Origin: Mageeibacillus sp. UBA5747
GTDB taxonomy: Bacteria; Bacillota; Clostridia; Saccharofermentanales; UBA5734
DNA length: 64,000 nt
NCBI GenBank assembly: GCA_002419145.1
Contig: DIFN01000081.1
Coordinates: 1 to 64,000, forward strand
Direction: 5' to 3'
A program made the translations under genes and the position numbers. This document shows positions 44,561-53,659 of this stretch, one piece after another. The notes beneath the pieces are model-generated. The model was not told the DNA's origin, made no database searches, and saw only the letters and a list, made by a program, of their open reading frames with translations. How positions within the stretch are numbered: position 1 is the stretch's first letter; the number at the start of each line of letters is the position of its first letter.

Positions 44561-47122
44561 ATGAGTGCGAAAGCAGCTAAGACACCCCACCAGGCTAATC
44601 ATCGGCCGGAGCAGTCCGCGCCAGAAATCCCCCCCGAACTGGAGGCAACCCAGACCACCCTTGGCCTTGTTCGGCTGATGTTCGTCAGTGCCTTCAAAAA
44701 TATGCCCAAAATGATCAAAGGCATGTTGATCCAGGGTGCCATCGCTTTTCTGATCGTCTTTTTCATCAACTTCTATGCCATAGCGATCAAAAACGAAGGA
44801 TTTTCCATGTCATTGCCGGAAAGCAGTCCCTGGTATCCGCTTCTGAACCTGGGTGACAACCAGGCTGCTTTTTCAGCCTTGAGTTTTCTCTTTATGTTTG
44901 TGCTCTCGACCCTGTGGGGGCGGATCCGCGGCCACGGTGTCAAGCAGTTTTTCAAGGAGATCTTCAGCGTACCCGGATGGACCGCCCAGTCTTTGCGTGA
45001 AACAGGCCGCTTTTCGCTGCCGGTGCTGACCGTCTCCAGTGGCTTGATGCTGCTGACGAGCCTTTTTATCGAGAATCGCTATCTCTACGTCACCTTTGCG
45101 ATTGGCCTATTTTTCGCCTATGCCGCGGGCAATGCTGACTTTTCCATGCTGCTGTTCCGGGCCGTCTGGTCTGACCTGCAGCGTTTGTTCCGGCGTGGCC
45201 GGCCGGCTACGCCGGCGCATACCGGCTCGATTGCCCTGACCATGCTTGGCTTCATGGCCGGCTCGATTCTGTTGTTCTATTTGCCCCGGCAGCCCGTCCT
45301 GCCCACAGTGCTTGGCGCACTGCTGATCATTGTCGGGATCCTGCTGTTCCGGCGCAAGATCACACCCCAGACGGCCGTTTTTATCCTCGGCCTGGCGACT
45401 GTTTATACACTCCTCTCCGAACTGAATGTCCAAGTTCTTGCTGACGATGGCGGCTGGCAGGAAGGCGGCGGCACCCTTTCGTCTTACGCACGCAGTCCGG
45501 GAGCTGCAGCGGTCGTGAAAACGGGCGTCCAGCCGGGTCTTCTGGGCACTTTGGGCAGCATGCTCGGCAGCATCTTCAGCACGGGCTACAATGCCGCTGC
45601 CAGTGCAGCCCGCACGGCTGTCAACGCCGGCAAATACGTCGGTGGCAAAGTCGTCGATGGTGCCAAATACGTCGCTGAGACGGCGGTCGGTGTCGGCCAA
45701 GAGGCTGTCCAGATTGGCCGCGACCTCTTGAATCCCGAGATCCTCAAGAATACGGCAGTGAACATCAAAAATGAACTGGTCGAAACAGCCGGGACCATCA
45801 AAGACGGTGTTGTAGCGGTAGCTAGTGAGGTCAAGCAGGCTGTGGTCGATGTCTATCATGACCCACAGATCCTGGTCGATACGGTTAAAGGCACCGCCGG
45901 TGACATCAAGGAGGGTGTCGTTTCGGTGGTGAGCGAGACCGCCCAGGCGGTCAAGGATATCTACAACAATCCGGATCTGATCCTCGATACGCTCAAGGGC
46001 AGTGCCGACACAGTGAAAAATGTCGTTTCGAATGTGGCATCCGCCATTTACACCACCGTCACAGACCCCCAAAAGGCCTGGGAATTTGTCAAAGACGCGG
46101 TCGGTGCCAATGATTTCCAGAATTCATGGGACCCAAACAAGTCCCTGATCACCCGCATTGGCAGTGTTTTAACCGGTACGATCAAATTGGGCACGACCAT
46201 CGCTTCGGTCGGTCAGGCCGGGGCGGCGATCAAATCCGGGGTCAAAGCGGCTGGCGGCTTCGTCGATGATGTAGGACGTATGGTTGGCTCGGGAGTCAAA
46301 CAAGGCGGCGGCCTGGTGGACGATGCGGCCCGGGCTGCTGCTGGCACGAAGAAAATCGTCAAAGGCGTACCAGGCAAACTGCCGGTCAAACCAGGTGCTG
46401 GCTATACGACCTCAGGCAAACCGGTCAAGCTGGGCGGCATCACGGACAAGTCTGCCAAAGCCATCCAGAATGTCGCCGATGACATGGGTGTCCAGATCCA
46501 TACCCGGCCAGTCACTGGCAAGGCCAAGGATTTGCTGGAGAGCGGCAAAGCCTTGCCCAAACCGATGGAGATCAAGGCCAAGACCCTGAACAAGATCGAC
46601 GAGCTGATTGGCGGTCCACAGGGCCGTGAAGGTGCGGTTGGGATTTTCCAGCCCAAGAAACCACCGGAAAACATCATGAACAAGCTCAGCAAAGAAGTGC
46701 GCGATCAGATAGAGGAGCGCTTTGAAAAACGAGCCAAGGAATACACCAAATACATCGATGAACTGAGCAATAACAAAAATGTCGAGATCATTGACAACAT
46801 CATCTATGACAAAAAGACGGGCAAAATGTTTACCGGCGATGTCGATATTTACGATATAACCAATTTTGACGGATCGCCTTTGCCGGAAAAAATCAAACAG
46901 CAGGTCTGGAAAAAGCTGGAGTCGACCGGTCCGTCCAATGTCAAACACGGCAATCTGACCTCGTGGAATCCCAGCGACCCACATTTTGATCCCAAGGCTT
47001 TTGAGAGCATGATTAATGACGGTAAAAAGACATTTATCACCAGCGATGGCAAACTGGTCAATGGATCCGGCGTCACGTCCTTCAATCCGCTCAATAACCC
47101 GACCCACAGTTTTGCCAATTGA
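44561..47122 (+). CDS. Seven-TM protein with helical repeats and C-terminal edema-factor/CyaA-like nucleotidyl cyclase domain
   Basis: 853 residues, ATG after GGAGG. No Sec signal. Predicted TM helices: about 54-76, 103-120, 151-169, 173-190, 222-241, 246-263, 270-288; Arg/Lys loops (RIRGHGVK, RLFRRGR, FRRK) place the N terminus inside and residues 290-853 outside. Residues 340-515 form repeated amphipathic helices with DP/NP-ILxDT-K boundaries near 391, 434 and 470. The C-terminal part (about 630-835) has the landmarks of the anthrax edema factor/CyaA/ExoY cyclases: RPV around R649, K667 and K674 (spacing 7, as CyaA K58/K65), GPQG, T-G-D760-V-D762 (the metal-binding Asp pair), and KHG with H796, then WNP. 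The spacing between motifs is shorter than in CyaA, so it lacks the activator-binding insertions. Expected product: cyclic nucleotide from NTP. Resembles a polymorphic toxin. Cellular target unknown. Confidence 0.78.
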   Translation: MSAKAAKTPHQANHRPEQSAPEIPPELEATQTTLGLVRLMFVSAFKNMPKMIKGMLIQGAIAFLIVFFINFYAIAIKNEGFSMSLPESSPWYPLLNLGDNQAAFSALSFLFMFVLSTLWGRIRGHGVKQFFKEIFSVPGWTAQSLRETGRFSLPVLTVSSGLMLLTSLFIENRYLYVTFAIGLFFAYAAGNADFSMLLFRAVWSDLQRLFRRGRPATPAHTGSIALTMLGFMAGSILLFYLPRQPVLPTVLGALLIIVGILLFRRKITPQTAVFILGLATVYTLLSELNVQVLADDGGWQEGGGTLSSYARSPGAAAVVKTGVQPGLLGTLGSMLGSIFSTGYNAAASAARTAVNAGKYVGGKVVDGAKYVAETAVGVGQEAVQIGRDLLNPEILKNTAVNIKNELVETAGTIKDGVVAVASEVKQAVVDVYHDPQILVDTVKGTAGDIKEGVVSVVSETAQAVKDIYNNPDLILDTLKGSADTVKNVVSNVASAIYTTVTDPQKAWEFVKDAVGANDFQNSWDPNKSLITRIGSVLTGTIKLGTTIASVGQAGAAIKSGVKAAGGFVDDVGRMVGSGVKQGGGLVDDAARAAAGTKKIVKGVPGKLPVKPGAGYTTSGKPVKLGGITDKSAKAIQNVADDMGVQIHTRPVTGKAKDLLESGKALPKPMEIKAKTLNKIDELIGGPQGREGAVGIFQPKKPPENIMNKLSKEVRDQIEERFEKRAKEYTKYIDELSNNKNVEIIDNIIYDKKTGKMFTGDVDIYDITNFDGSPLPEKIKQQVWKKLESTGPSNVKHGNLTSWNPSDPHFDPKAFESMINDGKKTFITSDGKLVNGSGVTSFNPLNNPTHSFAN

Positions 47123-47158
47123 TACCTGAACTGATCAAGATCAGGCAAGGAGATGCTT

Positions 47159-48007
47159 ATGACATCAAATGATCCTGCTGCAAGGCGCAGGCAAATACTC
47201 GACCGGGTGTTCCAATTGTTCCAGCAAGCCGAAGTGACAGAGGCTGAGGAAAGGCTGGATTCTGAAGCCTATCAGGCTCTCAGTCAGGAAATGGCCGGCC
47301 TCGTGGATCAGTACATTACCAGTACGCCGATTGCGCCCCTGTCGCGCTGTCCTTTTACCGGGGATATCTTCAGTCATTCTTTGGACATCTATGGACTGGA
47401 TGGCCTGTGGTGGAACAGCGACTCGCCCCAGCGACCGATCGAGAACCTGCTGCCAACTTTTTTCGCCTTCAGTGGAGCACTGAAATTGGCTCCAACAGTC
47501 GAGGCGGCACCTTTCATTGCCGAACCTGGCCCTGGCCGGCCTTTTGTCAGTCCACGCCTGCTCGCCTATCAGCAAATCAAGGCAGTCCTTTCGACAGTTG
47601 CGGTTGGCTCGCATACCGGCTTTATCGTGACCTATTTTGCTGATCCGATGTTGTATACAGAGCCCCGGCTCAGCGACTGGGGCAGCAACAGGTATCTCTA
47701 CACGGACGAGTCAGGGGTGTCCTGGGTCAATGAGGGTCCTTCGGATGATGCCAGATCCTTTGACCTTGCACCCTGGATCCGCTCCGGCCAGCTGCTCTGG
47801 ATCAGACCCGGCGATACGGATCTGGTGTTGCGCAGTGACCTGGAAACATGCCCCTATCTTGACCTGGATGGAACCGTGGAGAACCAATTCGTGCACAATG
47901 GCCGCGTCTGGATTCAGCAGGCTGGTGAGCAGGCCAGCGCATCCGACTACCCATTCACCCTTGATGACATCAACCAGCTCTATGCAGCTGACAAACAGGG
48001 AGGTTGA
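47159..48007 (+). CDS. Uncharacterised protein after the cyclase gene; immunity or partner candidate
   Basis: 282 residues, starting at ATG 47159 (AAGGAG six bases before it; an ATG six bases earlier touches the ribosome site). No signal peptide or TM helix. The recognisable feature is CPFTGDIFSHSLDIYGLDGL followed by WW, and GPGRPFVSPRLL; I believe this belongs to a conserved uncharacterised family but cannot name it. It begins 36 bases after the toxin-like gene. Gene order makes it a candidate immunity or handling protein, but it is larger than most immunity proteins. Confidence 0.7.
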   Translation: MTSNDPAARRRQILDRVFQLFQQAEVTEAEERLDSEAYQALSQEMAGLVDQYITSTPIAPLSRCPFTGDIFSHSLDIYGLDGLWWNSDSPQRPIENLLPTFFAFSGALKLAPTVEAAPFIAEPGPGRPFVSPRLLAYQQIKAVLSTVAVGSHTGFIVTYFADPMLYTEPRLSDWGSNRYLYTDESGVSWVNEGPSDDARSFDLAPWIRSGQLLWIRPGDTDLVLRSDLETCPYLDLDGTVENQFVHNGRVWIQQAGEQASASDYPFTLDDINQLYAADKQGG

Positions 48008-48009
48008 AC

Positions 48010-49161
48010 ATGGCTGACCAAACCACAGGACCCACTTACCAGATGCTCCAGTCTGACGTGAAGGCAGCACTCAGCCACCTGCGCCTTGAAACAAATGCGC
48101 GATCGCCGCTGGCTGTCTTACTCAAGGGACAGACCACGCCCGTCAACGCATCGCCCGATCTTGTGACCCAACTCAACTCGCCAGACCTGCGCCAGGCACT
48201 GGCCATCGCCGCAGGACCTGATCTGATCGCCAAATGGCGCATTGGCGGGGGCAGTGTTGACCTGATGGAGTTTTCCCTGACCCGCAGCAAAGACCAGGGC
48301 CAGGCGCTGGTCCTGGTAGCCGGGGCAGAACAGGCGAACATTCTGTTGCGTGTGTTTGCACAACCGGCTGATTTTGTTGACTGGTTCATGGCAAGTTATG
48401 CCGGCAAAAATGACCAGACTGTGGCCAATTACATTCCTCCGACCGTTGAGCTGGGCGAATTTGTCTATCTGCTGCACGCCATCGATGCGTTCCGGATCGC
48501 CTCCTTCAAAGGCATGCTTGACTACCAGGCTGGCCAACGGCCGACCCTGAGCCTTACTGATTTCACAGACACCCTCCAGCGCTCGGTCAAAAGCCGCGAC
48601 ATTCGCTGGCTGCTGCCAGCCTTCCTGATCCTGACGCCCGGCCTTGACCCGGCCGACTTTGACCTCAGTGCGGACAAAACCAGAATTCTGATGGATAAAA
48701 ATTTCCTGGTCACAAGCCAAACCGCGGGCAGCCCCGAACAGCGTTTGGGATTTGCCGAAGCAGGCCAGACCATGGGGGTGGAATTTTACCGGACCTGGCT
48801 GGTGGCCGCAGGCTTGGAAATTACAGTGGCTGCTCCCGGTGGCTTCACGGCTGTTGAACGCCTGTTTATAGCACCAACAGCCTTGGCTAACCACTGGGTC
48901 CAGATCAAGACTCCGGCTGCACCCGGCCAGACCGCACGGGTCAACCACCAGGCGCTGACTTACGACCAGCTGCAAGTCAAGCTCAGCCAGGCTCTGGACA
49001 AAGCTCTGGCCTTGCCAGTCGCAGCGTCGGCCTCTGCTGTACCAGCCAGCCCCGTACAGCCAGCGGCAGCCAAACCGACTGCCCTCTTTTGCGCCCATTG
49101 TGGCAGCCCGCTCAAGCCAGAAGCCAAATTCTGCAAGGAATGCGGCACGAAAGTCGGCTGA
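48010..49161 (+). CDS. Uncharacterised protein with C-terminal zinc ribbon
   Basis: 383 residues, ATG 48010 after GGGAGG; it begins 2 bases beyond the previous stop. The N-terminal 330 residues form a soluble domain of unknown type. A flexible Ala/Pro-rich linker leads to a C-terminal zinc ribbon: CAHCGSPLKPEAKFCKECG, two CxxC pairs. The same tail type recurs in the small protein at 53660. The position suggests it acts with the preceding two genes, perhaps as adaptor or regulator. Function unknown. Confidence 0.72.
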   Translation: MADQTTGPTYQMLQSDVKAALSHLRLETNARSPLAVLLKGQTTPVNASPDLVTQLNSPDLRQALAIAAGPDLIAKWRIGGGSVDLMEFSLTRSKDQGQALVLVAGAEQANILLRVFAQPADFVDWFMASYAGKNDQTVANYIPPTVELGEFVYLLHAIDAFRIASFKGMLDYQAGQRPTLSLTDFTDTLQRSVKSRDIRWLLPAFLILTPGLDPADFDLSADKTRILMDKNFLVTSQTAGSPEQRLGFAEAGQTMGVEFYRTWLVAAGLEITVAAPGGFTAVERLFIAPTALANHWVQIKTPAAPGQTARVNHQALTYDQLQVKLSQALDKALALPVAASASAVPASPVQPAAAKPTALFCAHCGSPLKPEAKFCKECGTKVG

Positions 49162-49227
49162 AGACCCTGTTTTTGATGGGATTGCCCTGATGACTCAAAC
49201 TGTATCAAACAGACAGAAAGGCAAGAC

Positions 49228-50265
49228 ATGATCGTGAAGCCATCCGGACGAACCCTGCTCTTGGCCCTGACCCTTTTGCTGAGCCTGGTGCTTTTGCCCG
49301 CCTGCGCCCCACCTGAAAAAGCCGTCACCATCTATACGTCTGTGGACCGCAATTTCTCGGAACAGGTTTTCCAGGACTTTGAAAAAAAGACGGGGATCAA
49401 GGTCAACGCTGGTTATGACACCGAGGCCAGTAAAACCACCGGTTTAGTCAACAAGCTGATTGAGGAAGCTCAAAACCCACAGGCCGATGTGTTCTGGAAC
49501 GGCGAATTTTCCCAGACGATCCTGCTCAAGGAAAAAGGGATCCTGATGCCGCACGAGTCGCCTGCGGCTGCAGACATTCCGGCCAAATACCGTGATCCGG
49601 AAGGCTTCTGGACGGCCTTTGGCGGCCGAGCCAGGGTGATCCTGGTCAACACCAATCGCATGCAGCCAGCTGATTACCCAGCCCGCTTTGAAGATTTTCT
49701 GGACGACCGCTATCCAGCCAACCAGATTGGCATGGCCTATCCTTTGTTCGGTACGACAGCCACCCATGCGGCTGCGCTCTATGCCTATGCAGGTGCCGAT
49801 GCCGCCCAGGCATTTTTCCAGGCTCTGCAGGACCGGGGCATCCGCATCGTCGATGGCAATGGCGTGGTCCGCGACCTGGTGGTTGATGGCCAGCTGCTGT
49901 TCGGGATCACCGATTCAGATGATGCGCTGGGTGCAGTCGAGCGCGGTGATCCCGTCGCCATCGTTGTACCGGACCAGGGAAGTGGGGAACAGGGCACCTT
50001 GATCGTGCCAAACAGTGTTGCCCTGATCAAGAAAGACAAGCCCAATGCCAACGCCCAAGCTTTCCTTGACTACATCCTGAGCCCTGAAACCGAGAAATAC
50101 CTGGCAGACATAGGATGGATTCAGGCACCCGTGCGTGACGTCGGCCTGTCTGCCGCAGGCGGCGTCAACTGGAACCAAGTCCGGACCATCGATGTACCGT
50201 TGAGCCAGATTTACCAGCAGCTGGAACCGTCACAAACAGCCTTGAAACAGATTTTTGTCCGGTGA
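49228..50265 (+). CDS. Iron(III)-type ABC transporter substrate-binding lipoprotein
   Basis: 345 residues with a lipoprotein signal ending in the lipobox LLPAC, acylated Cys26. The mature protein matches the iron-binding (FbpA/AfuA-like) type 2 binding-protein family: VTIYTSVDRNFSEQVFQDFEKKTGIKV-like start and DVFWNGEF. It precedes the permease and ATPase with a 4-base overlap. Iron is the likely ligand but other anions or ferric chelates are possible; conserved Tyr iron ligands were not checked individually. Confidence 0.88.
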   Translation: MIVKPSGRTLLLALTLLLSLVLLPACAPPEKAVTIYTSVDRNFSEQVFQDFEKKTGIKVNAGYDTEASKTTGLVNKLIEEAQNPQADVFWNGEFSQTILLKEKGILMPHESPAAADIPAKYRDPEGFWTAFGGRARVILVNTNRMQPADYPARFEDFLDDRYPANQIGMAYPLFGTTATHAAALYAYAGADAAQAFFQALQDRGIRIVDGNGVVRDLVVDGQLLFGITDSDDALGAVERGDPVAIVVPDQGSGEQGTLIVPNSVALIKKDKPNANAQAFLDYILSPETEKYLADIGWIQAPVRDVGLSAAGGVNWNQVRTIDVPLSQIYQQLEPSQTALKQIFVR

Positions 50266-51833
50266 ACCTGCTGGGAAAGTCAGGCAATAAAAGAGTGATC
50301 AGGGCTGGCTGGCCGGAGCGATTTGGACACTGGCCCTTTCTCCTTGTGATCTGGCTGCCGCTCGCGGTGTTGTTTATAAAGGCGGTTGCAGGTATTCCCG
50401 ACCTGACTGACCAGGGCGGCCGCTTGTTTGATTATGGTCGCGAAGCCTGGCTTCTCTTAAAAACACTGGTGTATGCAACCAGTGTCGCTGGCACTGTTTG
50501 TCTCCTCGGCTTTTTGACAGCTGCCTATGTTTGTGGCCCCGGCCAGCACCACGTCCGCAGTCTGGCGTTTCTGCTTCTGATTTCCCTGACGATTCCATCC
50601 AGTGTCCACGCCCTGGGTTGGCTGAAATGGCTGGGTCTGTTCCGGCAGATGGGCTTTGTGGGGATTGCCAGCCGCGGCTGGGTGATCAGCTGGCTGGTCC
50701 AGAGCCTGGCTCTGCTGCCGGTCGGTGTGCTGATCATCGCTGGAGGTGTCCTGGTCCAGAATCGGGAGCAATTCCTGGCTGCAAGACTGTTAGGCACGGA
50801 TGCCCGCTTTGTCATGAAGATATTGCCCGGGCTGCTGCGGCCACAGCTTCTGACAGCCGGAGCCATCGTCTGGATACTCACCCTGAATGACTATGCCATC
50901 CCCTCGATTTTTTCCGTCAACACGTATGCGATCGAGATTTTCGTCGAATATTCCAGCAGCTACAGTCTGACTCGCACAGTCTTGAAAAGCTTGCCGCTGG
51001 TGCTGCTGCAGACGACTGTACTCGCTGTCGTTCTGGGGCTAGTGCCGCAGGTCTTCCTTTCCGGCCGCCTGCAGGATTTTGCCGGACTGAACTTCCGCTT
51101 TCCCCGGCTCCTGACCGCTTTGGCTGCTTTGGGACCTTTTACGGCTGTTCTTGCGATCGTCGTACCTTTAAGCGTGATCTTCCTGAGCCTGGATATGTGG
51201 CGGGAACTGGGCCCGACCCTGGCGCAGTCTGCCACCGATTATCTGACCAGCCTTGGCATCAGCACCTTTGCTGTTTTGATTGGCAGTCCGCTGGCGTTGG
51301 GGACAGCGCGCTGGATCCATGCCAAGGGAGTCAGCCGCAGAGGGTTGTATCTGCTGCTGGGACCGGCGGCAATACCTGGTACCCTGACCGGCGTTGCCTT
51401 GATTCACTTGTTCAATCATCCCGGGACCAATCTGATCTATAACAGCTTGCTGTTGCCGGTATTGGCCGTTCTGGGCCGCTTTTTACCCTTTGCGGTGCTG
51501 GTGATTCTAGCTTGGCTCAAACGGCTCGACCGCGAGCTGATCTGGGCTGCCCGGCTGCTCGAACCAGATGATGCGCGCACAACGCGCAAGATCTTGCTGC
51601 CGTTGCTCGCGCCAGGAATGGCTGTAGGAGCCATGCTTGTGTTTCTGATGGGGCTCGGTGAACTGGGGGCTACCGTCCTGACGGTCCCGCCTGGTTATTC
51701 CACCCTGACGATTCGCCTGTATAATTATCTCCATTACGGAGCAACGGACCGCGTGCTGGGCTTGTCGTTTTTGATCATCCTGACGATTGCCCTCATGATG
51801 GTGCCATTTATACTCAGGCCAAGGAGCAGATAA
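50262..51833 (+). CDS. Iron-type ABC transporter permease (fused two-domain)
   Basis: 523 residues, GTG 50262 overlapping the lipoprotein stop. About twelve membrane helices in two homologous halves, each with the EAA-type loop contacting the ATPase (EQFLAARLLGTDARFVMKI in the first half, ELIWAARLLEPDDARTTRKI in the second). This is the FbpB arrangement, in which one chain supplies both permease domains. Confidence 0.88.
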   Translation: MNLLGKSGNKRVIRAGWPERFGHWPFLLVIWLPLAVLFIKAVAGIPDLTDQGGRLFDYGREAWLLLKTLVYATSVAGTVCLLGFLTAAYVCGPGQHHVRSLAFLLLISLTIPSSVHALGWLKWLGLFRQMGFVGIASRGWVISWLVQSLALLPVGVLIIAGGVLVQNREQFLAARLLGTDARFVMKILPGLLRPQLLTAGAIVWILTLNDYAIPSIFSVNTYAIEIFVEYSSSYSLTRTVLKSLPLVLLQTTVLAVVLGLVPQVFLSGRLQDFAGLNFRFPRLLTALAALGPFTAVLAIVVPLSVIFLSLDMWRELGPTLAQSATDYLTSLGISTFAVLIGSPLALGTARWIHAKGVSRRGLYLLLGPAAIPGTLTGVALIHLFNHPGTNLIYNSLLLPVLAVLGRFLPFAVLVILAWLKRLDRELIWAARLLEPDDARTTRKILLPLLAPGMAVGAMLVFLMGLGELGATVLTVPPGYSTLTIRLYNYLHYGATDRVLGLSFLIILTIALMMVPFILRPRSR

Positions 51834-51836
51834 ATC

Positions 51837-52478
51837 ATGATCGACCTGCAAAATGTCACAAAAGCTTACGGAGACCTGGTAGTGCTCGATCGTTTCTGCC
51901 ATATTTTTACCTCAAGTTCATTCACTGCGATCCAAGGCCCTTCCGGAAGCGGCAAAACGACGCTGCTCCAGGTCATCGCCGGACTGTTGCCGATTGAAGA
52001 TGGCCGGATCATCATCGATGATCGGGTGACCAATACCAGAGACCAGGCCTTGCATCCTGCTTTGCGCCAGTTAGGCTTTGTCTTCCAGTTCCCAGCGCTC
52101 TGGCCGCATCTGACGGTGCGGCAGAACATTCTCTATGGCTTGATGCGTCAGCCGCGAACCTTGCAAGAAGAACGTCTGGAGGAAATCAGCGCATCCCTCG
52201 CCATCGCAGATCTTTTGCCCAAGCGGCCGTCTGAATTATCCGGCGGCCAGGCCCGGCGTGTGTCTCTCGCCCGCACCTTGATCACCCGGCCTCGTTATTT
52301 GCTCCTGGATGAACCTCTGAACAATCTGGACGCGCGCCTCAAGGACCAAGTCCTGGCGATTGTGGCTGATTACTGGCACAAGCACCAGGCGACTGTCATT
52401 TGGGTCACCCACGATCCCGGCGAGGTGTCTGGCCTGTCACCCGCTGTCCGCACCTTTAGCCCCTCAGGGCTGGTTTGA
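51837..52478 (+). CDS. ABC transporter ATP-binding protein, iron/anion type, short form
   Basis: 213 residues starting 3 bases after the permease. Walker A GPSGSGKTT (34-42), Q-loop, signature LSGGQARR, Walker B LLLDEP and switch His in VTHD are all present. It lacks the C-terminal TOBE-like domain that FbpC-type ATPases (about 350 residues) carry, so regulation by that domain is absent. Completes a lipoprotein-permease-ATPase set. Confidence 0.9.
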   Translation: MIDLQNVTKAYGDLVVLDRFCHIFTSSSFTAIQGPSGSGKTTLLQVIAGLLPIEDGRIIIDDRVTNTRDQALHPALRQLGFVFQFPALWPHLTVRQNILYGLMRQPRTLQEERLEEISASLAIADLLPKRPSELSGGQARRVSLARTLITRPRYLLLDEPLNNLDARLKDQVLAIVADYWHKHQATVIWVTHDPGEVSGLSPAVRTFSPSGLV

Positions 52479-52494
52479 CCGGGGCGATAAAGAC

Positions 52495-53562
52495 GTGGCC
52501 AAGCTGCAAAAAATGATCCTGATTATTCTGACAGTGGTTTTGATCGGCGGGATTTTTGTCCTGGTCAATGAAGATTCAGCGTCTGGTTTCCTGGTTAGGC
52601 CGGTTCCGTCAGACCCTCTGCCGGCAGGGGTAACCCAGCTGCTCAAGGGCCACGAATTTTCCAGCCTGGCTGTCCTGGAAACACCCCAGGGTCCGGTCAT
52701 TTTTGCCGGTGGGATCCAGGGGCTTTTTCAAGTTGATCCCGAAACTCTGGAGACTTCCGGGATCACCGATCAGGGGGAGGCTTTCCGGTCAGTCCGGTCT
52801 TTGCTGGTGCGCGATGGTCAGCTCTGGATCGGCCATGAACGTGGTGTGAGTGTTCTGGAACATGGTGTGATCAGCCGCCGGATCACTGCGGCTGACGGCC
52901 TGGTCGATGAACGGGTCCTCGATTTGCTCTTTGTCGATGCACAGACCCTGTATGTGGCCACCTACTCAGGCTTGGGCATCGTGCGCGGTCCGTCGGTCCG
53001 CTGGATCAGTGGTGATGAAGGGGAGAACATCTTGCCAGGAGAATCGATCAAAGTCTTGTTTCAGGACAGCAAGAAGGGGATCTGGATGGGCGCCTACAAC
53101 GCTCGCGGTGGCGGCGTTTTGGTCGAGCAGGAGGGGCAGCGCCAGTTTATTTCGCTTGAGGATGGTCTGGTGCACAACAGCATCACATCAATCGCACAGT
53201 TGCCGGATGGGCGGATCGCGGTCGGTGGTGGTGTGTACACCGAAGGCGGAGTCAGTCTGCTCCGGTCCGTGTCCGGCCAATGGCAGGTGGAGCGGAATTT
53301 GCTTCGGGCGGATGGCCTTGCCGGTGATAAAGTCCGCCACATCTTTGTCGATCGATCTGGACGTGTCTGGTTTTGCTCGGAGTATGACGGAATTGCGATT
53401 TTTGCTGGTGAGACACGGATAGGCCTGCTCACGGTCCAGGAGGGCCTGTCCGACAATGAGGTCAAGAAAATCATCCAGCTGGCTTCAGGTGATTATTGGC
53501 TGGCGACACGCGATGGCCTGACGCGGATCAGCAGGGATTGGGTGCTGCCGGATCAGGGCTGA
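52495..53562 (+). CDS. Membrane-anchored beta-propeller protein (two-component-regulator propeller repeats)
   Basis: About 355 residues from GTG 52495; the start is uncertain, as the frame is open further upstream into the ATPase gene. One N-terminal TM helix (about 8-25) anchors an extracytoplasmic region of repeated blades with short motifs such as DGQLWIGHERGVSVL, ADGLVDERVLDL, GLVHNSITSI and GLSDNEVKKI. This is the Reg_prop pattern usually found in sensor kinases, but no kinase domain follows. It could sense envelope signals or act with the adjacent transporter. GGGG lies upstream. Confidence 0.75.
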   Translation: MAKLQKMILIILTVVLIGGIFVLVNEDSASGFLVRPVPSDPLPAGVTQLLKGHEFSSLAVLETPQGPVIFAGGIQGLFQVDPETLETSGITDQGEAFRSVRSLLVRDGQLWIGHERGVSVLEHGVISRRITAADGLVDERVLDLLFVDAQTLYVATYSGLGIVRGPSVRWISGDEGENILPGESIKVLFQDSKKGIWMGAYNARGGGVLVEQEGQRQFISLEDGLVHNSITSIAQLPDGRIAVGGGVYTEGGVSLLRSVSGQWQVERNLLRADGLAGDKVRHIFVDRSGRVWFCSEYDGIAIFAGETRIGLLTVQEGLSDNEVKKIIQLASGDYWLATRDGLTRISRDWVLPDQG

Positions 53563-53599
53563 AGATCTTGCTGTCGGACTGGCATCTGGGTGTCATATT

Positions 53600-53608
53600 T
53601 GTTAGAAT
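53600..53608 (+). promoter_or_regulatory. Extended -10 promoter of the small zinc-ribbon gene
   Basis: TGT followed by TAGAAT (53603-53608), 51 bases before ATG 53660; no clear -35. Confidence 0.48.
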
Positions 53609-53659
53609 AGAGGCAGATAAATCTGCTAGATTTCATCAGCACAGACGGAGGTGTATTCC

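Noticed and set aside
42109..47122. Direct functional link between the c-di-GMP protein and the cyclase-toxin-like protein
   Set aside because: They are divergent with separate promoters, and adjacency is the only argument.
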